The translations under genes and the position numbers were made by a program. A DNA stretch of 64,000 nucleotides. Source: Antedon mediterranea (Eukaryota > Echinodermata > Crinoidea > Comatulida > Antedonidae). Numbering within the stretch: position 1 is the first letter of the stretch; each line of letters begins with the position of its first letter. Under the pieces are notes generated by a model. It was given only the letters and a program-made list of their open reading frames with translations. It did no database searches and was not told where the DNA came from. Of this stretch, positions 58,964 to 64,000 are shown in pieces. The stretch is from contig NC_092674.1 in NCBI RefSeq assembly GCF_964355755.1, positions 8,375,001-8,439,000 on the forward strand, written 5' to 3'.

Positions 58964-60176
58964 CTTATAACAAATTGAAATGTATCGCGGCGCACGACAG
59001 CTTGGGGACAAATCCAGAGACCATAAGCATGATTATGATCAACTATTATCATGGTTTAGTATGTAGCTTTCAATTCAATTGCGGTATACACATACAATTG
59101 TTGATGAATGCACCAATTTAGTTGCTTTTCACTTAACATTTACCGTTTCAAGTGAAATACTGAAATACCGTCGTCTCCAAAAAGAGCACCGCGTATACCA
59201 CCGGGGAGCCGGTACGTGTGCAGCCGCCGGTACAAAATGAGGAAACGAAACATGCGAGACATTAGCGGTAATACGTTTGGCTTATATAATATCATGTTAG
59301 GCCTACATTGTGCTGTGAACTTTTCCAGCAATCGTTCGCAATAATAATATGAAACTCTTTTAGACATTCATAATCATGACGCGTCAGCAAAAAGAGTGGC
59401 AGTTATATTCCCAAATTAGGTACTGATATGACATCATCATATCCATGAGCACATCACATTCTTTTGTCACATAAAGTTTGATAGTGTAGGCTTAGCTTAG
59501 TATCATCATCATCATGTTTTGATGTGTTTTTTGATGTTTTTTTTTAATTTTAAGAGCTTTGTCTTTGTACAAACTACAAATTTTAAATATGTTATATTGA
59601 TGCGGCCTAATACATTCTGTGCAAGCAGCGCATTCAAATCATTCTCATCTTCTTGGTCATCAGTATCACGATGACTGGCGTCTCAATCAATTTCCCGCGT
59701 TCACATTATATAATACAATCCTTTAAACAGTAAGTGTGAAATTCCGATAATTTCAATAGCTCTAGCCCATATTAATACAGTTTTTTCTTGTAATTCACTC
59801 CATAATCACTTGGATCACCGACGACTTTACCAAGCGCCTTGTTTGCTACGTGTGTGACGTCAATGATTTGCATAACTGAAATGAGATATATTTGTTTTAA
59901 CTTGCGATAGTTACGCTAAAATATCTATGAACAGACAAAGGCAATATGTATATTCATTCATTCAATCTTTTATTTCGGAATCTCTGGTCCATAGAAAGTA
60001 AAATTACCGTTCACACTACAAATAGTTTCAACCTTTTGAGAGTTTGTATTTCCATATTTTAAGTTCGGTGCTTTTCCCTTTCAGTACCATACAAAGTCCT
60101 ATATATTTGATGTAGCTTTTTTCTATTGTTTAGAAGCAGAATTTATGTCACATGCTCTTTTCTGCCGCAGGCCTAA
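58964..60176. other. Non-coding with one MITE A fragment
   Basis: Contains MITE A copy 17, and at 59957 a (ATTC)n start followed by TTTTATTTCGGAATCTC that looks like another retroposon 3' end. The 75-codon frame at 59140..59367 shows no motif. Confidence 0.4.
59401..59499. mobile_element. Palindromic MITE A, copy 17 (left end lost)
   Basis: Core GATATGACATCATCATATCC and right arm TTGATAGTGTAGGCTTAGCT. Confidence 0.65.
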
Positions 60177-60366
60177 AGGGTCTTTCACACCTGTTCCAGT
60201 ACGGTTCCGGTCCGGCGACGGCAAATCCAATCGAACGTCAATGTTTTGTTTTACGCGGCTACGCGCATAACAATTGGTGCTTGGCCGCGTGGAGCGTCGT
60301 GAAAACGAAACATTAGCGTTCGATTCGCCGGACCGGAACCGTGCCGGAACAGGTGTGAACGGCCCT
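60177..60366. mobile_element. Harbinger-type MITE, 190 bp
   Basis: Ends AGGGTCTTTCACACCTGTTC and, reversed, AGGGCCGTTCACACCTGTTC, continuing inverted through CCGGTCCGGCGA. TAA at both flanks (60174-60176, 60367-60369). No coding frame. Confidence 0.8.
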
Positions 60367-61644
60367 TAACTGTATCTAACAATGTATCTATACACACACC
60401 AACAAAAAATATTGCTTTTATTCTTCCAAAGTGTACGGTAACACTTCAATTGTGTAGTTTTTGTAGGCGACATTCTGTTTACTGATAATTAGTATTCTAG
60501 AAGCGTTCGCTCTCTTGGCGACAATAAATGTATTCATAAAAATGTCGTCGTCATTTCATATATCCACTGTGTCGTTGACGGTATATTGGCGTCTACATCG
60601 TAACCCCAACGGCCTCTTTGTAAGGCCGCCGTTAAAATAACGTACCGGTACCAGCACAGTTAAATAATAATTACCACGGTTTATGGAAACGCGCCTAAAT
60701 GCAATAATGTGACGAAGAATTAAACCGAAACAAAATTGAGAAAATTCTTACTAGATTATTCTATACAGGCCTACAGACAGTATCTTCCTCAGATACATTT
60801 TAAAAACAAAACTCGGAATATTGGCATTAATACATTATTACTACTATAAAGGTAAACAGCATTAAAAGGGTTAAAATATATGTAATTAATTACAGAAGTA
60901 AGCAATATAAAAAATGCGGTATTAAACCCTATGTCATCTTAGGCTCACATAAGAAGCATAGTACTGTTTCGTCAGAAGCTTTTTTTAAAATTAAACCTAC
61001 AGATCCTGGTTGTAATTATAAGTATATATATATATATATATATCCTATAAACTTTATTTACGGGACTGATGTGCAGTACAACTTGTGATATTTAAAAAAA
61101 ACCAACATCATATAAATACGACAATATAAAGATAGAAAAAAATTGAAATTTAAAAGAAAAAAAATTACAGATATTGAGACGAGAATTAAATTGGGAGCTT
61201 TCGATTTGCGGAAATTGGTCGACGCACTTGGGCCTATAATTGGTAATATTGCGTCGAAAAATACAGTGAAAAGGCACGTCCATCCCCGCATGTACACAGT
61301 AAAATAGAATGACGTATTTATTTTCTAGGCCTGCGTCGTCGCAAATTGACAGTTAATAATTGACTATGGTTCACGGGGAATTATGAAGTTTGAAGTATGA
61401 CTACAAAAACAGGAAGCCGACGGGGGGAGGGAAGGCTCAAGAAAGTGTATAGGGAAAGGAGAATAAGAATGTGTGACGATCAGATTGTCATAATAATTTA
61501 GGATGAGACTATATTGACGACGGACAAGTAAGAAGTTAATGACGTTGTTATCTACGTCGGCGACGCAGAGAACGATGGTGATAAGTAAATTGGGGATGAA
61601 TAAGTGTAAATAATTTAAAGATATGAAAAGGACGATGATTCCTC
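60367..61644. other. Non-coding, nothing recognised
   Basis: Only the (TA)n run at 61022 stands out. Overlapping minus frames near 61058-61297 have no motif. Confidence 0.4.
61022..61043. repeat. (TA)n microsatellite
   Basis: Uninterrupted TA run. Confidence 0.95.
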
Positions 61645-61904
61645 CATGTAGTGGAATTTAGCTTAGTGGTTAATACTTTCCTTCTAATCCCAGTCCACCA
61701 GGGTTCAATCCTGACCTAGTGCATGAGGATTGTAACTCATTACTGTTTCAACTCCACTCCTTAAGCCTCAAATGAGACTTAGTTTATAAGCACGATCAAC
61801 TATAAAATAGTTTATCCATCCTGTAATTGGCGTGTTTCTCACTGTTGGATGCGTATGGAAAAAGTAAATAAATAAATTTAAAAAAAAATAAATAAATAGA
61901 TGTG
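61645..61904 (+). mobile_element. tRNA-derived SINE with A-rich tail
   Basis: A-box-like TAGCTTAGTGGTTAATAC, B box GGGTTCAATCC 40 bases on, a unique body, and an AAATAAATAAATTTAAAAAA type tail: the classical three-part SINE layout. Confidence 0.7.
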
Positions 61905-63440
61905 AACGGCGATGATATGATGAAGAGTTTGAGAAACGATGACGTCAGTATCGATGTATGTATGACGATGATGCTGGTTGATGGTCATTTGTTTAGTTAT
62001 AGGATGTGCAATAATGAATACGGTAGCTAGTTAATATAATTCAGCTTGTCTAGTAGTCATGTTCACATCAAATTTCAAATCTTCGGGACACCTCCTATCA
62101 TTTTCTACTTTCCTGTGAATCGGGAACAATCTGTTTTAACAAATCATTGGTCAGTTCCCGAAAGTTTCCCCGTAATAACACTCCAGTGTGAACCAGACTT
62201 AATCTGGCACCGACCGGGTTATCTATTTAGTGCACCCTGTTCTTGTAAGGCCTCTTAATAGTTAACTTTACAAGTGCATTTATTGATGTTACTCAGTTTA
62301 TTTTATCGTTTCATTTGAAAATATCAAATAAAGTGCAGCAGGAATATACTTGCCATATATTTTTATTCATAGCGTTATGACATGACCACCCGTTCCAATT
62401 GAACTTTGGTTTAATCTTTTTGTATTGAATTTTCATTTGAAATTATTAATTAATAATCACATGAACATAATTAATCATGTGAACTGAATATAATAATTGC
62501 GTAGGCTTTAATTAATAAAACGCGTGTTGTTTAAAGCAATAGGCCTCCGCCTAGCATCAGTTTATTATGTAAAAATTTAATAAAATCAACATTTGTTCAT
62601 AACATAACCCGTTGATAGTGTCTTCTTTCCGCTGTATACAAGTATGGCAAGCCAAGTACGCCAAAAGTCCGCAATTCACACTATTCAATAACAATGCATT
62701 CATCATCAACCCAAACCATTAAAATTGCCATATACAATGTCAATATATTAATATGTATGTATTTGTATCTTTATTTTAATTACTAAACCAATAATATTCA
62801 AATGTAGTGCTAGACAATCCACCGTCCTTTATTATTATTTTTACAGTAACACTGAATCTTCACTGTATTATTGTTAATTTCAAATTGAGTAACATATATT
62901 TGGAAATATCAAAAAATGTTTTAAAAATTGGCGGCTGTTTGAAAAAAACACACGAACCTTTTGGCCTATAAACCGGTGAACATTATTTTTGTTTCTTGCA
63001 GTAATTTGTCTAATTAATAGAGTAGAAGTAACAATTATCTCAAGTACGGAGTTCTGCATTATTGTCATCATCCTATGCATATAAAGGTAAGGTTCGAGTC
63101 ACACTCAAAGGTAACATGTTTATAATGGTGTTTGTTTAATTTGTTCACGTAAATTTCGGTTATCAATGTTTTAGCGCTTGCGAAATTGATCACAACAATA
63201 CTTCTGACACTGATGCACGAATTATAGTGTAAAATAAATCTATCATTGAGGCCCAAACGTATATTGATAACTTGTTGTAATAACGAAAAAACCGAAATGG
63301 TGGGCCTATAAGTACATTTGTTTACGTAAATAGCACAGTATAACCACCAGTTTCAGCGCATGCGCATATAATAGTCAGACGGACTTTACTGTAAAGTATG
63401 CTGTGAACGTCGATCCTTGAGGCCATGATATTCATGATAA
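61905..63440. other. Non-coding, nothing recognised
   Basis: AT-rich. GGCAAGCCAAGTACGCCAAA at about 62645 resembles sequence at 45000. No exon or RNA gene seen. Confidence 0.35.
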
Positions 63441-63780
63441 CGACATGTTAAAGCAATACCATGCGCGTTTGCGTTGAGTGCCACATCCTTATCTAAGATT
63501 CGCTTATGAGAAGACGACCGGATATTGTTGTCCCCACGTCTCACACACAAGACCCTATCGATGCTGTCATATTACCACGAGCCTTTCCACACATGCACAG
63601 CGTAATATACGACATGTTAAAGCAAAACCGTGCGCGTTTGCGTTGAGTGCAACCTCATCCTTATCTTGGATTCGCTTATGAAGGTGACAGGATATTGGGA
63701 TATTGTTGGTTCTACGTCTCACACGCAAGACCGTATCGATGCTGTATCGCCACGAGCCTTTCCACACATGCGCAATGTAA
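63441..63780. repeat. Diverged tandem duplication, period about 169 bp
   Basis: CGACATGTTAAAGCAATACC to ACACATGCACAGCGTAATAT is repeated from 63610 with substitutions and small indels. Both copies keep GCGCGTTTGCGTTGAGTG and CACGAGCCTTTCCACACATG. Confidence 0.9.
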
Positions 63781-64000
63781 TATTATTATCACATCAATTT
63801 ACTTGACATAAACCTATGTATTCACATAAATATAATGTAGATACAATGTGCGATTTATTGCGACTCGTCCGTCCACGTCGAAAGTACCTTTTATTAGTTT
63901 TATAAGGCGCCTGTTTGCAGCTGATTTAACTTTCATATCTAATTATGAAATTTATTTTCCGCGGCTGTTTACGAAGATATTTAAAGTAGTTATGACATGA

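Overview
The window looks like nuclear DNA of a marine invertebrate deuterostome. The four genes are most like their vertebrate orthologues, have many short GT-AG exons, and sit in AT-rich sequence full of TAGGCCTA motifs, palindromic MITEs and tRNA-derived SINEs. An ambulacrarian (echinoderm or hemichordate) is my best guess. The species is not determined.

Layout. 1-2.4 kb: last three exons of TMLHE (+), carnitine biosynthesis. 3.76-12.6 kb: a complete nine-exon TTC14 (+) whose last exon is hugely expanded by two in-frame coding minisatellites. 13.85-23.8 kb: a complete 21-exon COG7 (+), a Golgi tethering subunit, with introns crowded by MITEs and a foldback element. 25.8-32.1 kb: a complete eight-exon ATP6AP2 (-), a V-ATPase accessory protein/(pro)renin receptor homologue, convergent with COG7, with three TCATGTG boxes just upstream of its start codon. 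32.1-35.6 kb: intergenic, TAGGCCTA-rich. 35.58-42.79 kb: a full-length BEL/Pao LTR retrotransposon on the minus strand with apparently identical 688-bp LTRs, a 5-bp target duplication and one open 1902-codon gag-pol frame. 42.8-64 kb: no host gene recognised; it holds a decayed LINE end, minisatellites, SINEs, Harbinger-type elements (one with a fossil Myb/SANT-like reading frame) and an element with AGGTGCA arrays at both ends.

The four genes are housekeeping genes with no evident shared pathway (carnitine synthesis, probable RNA-linked TPR protein, Golgi trafficking, V-ATPase/lysosome). Exon joins were made by hand from protein similarity and splice consensus; the coding totals of TTC14 (5457 nt), COG7 (2268 nt) and ATP6AP2 (1077 nt) all close in frame. 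Orthology calls rest on remembered family sequences, not on a database search.
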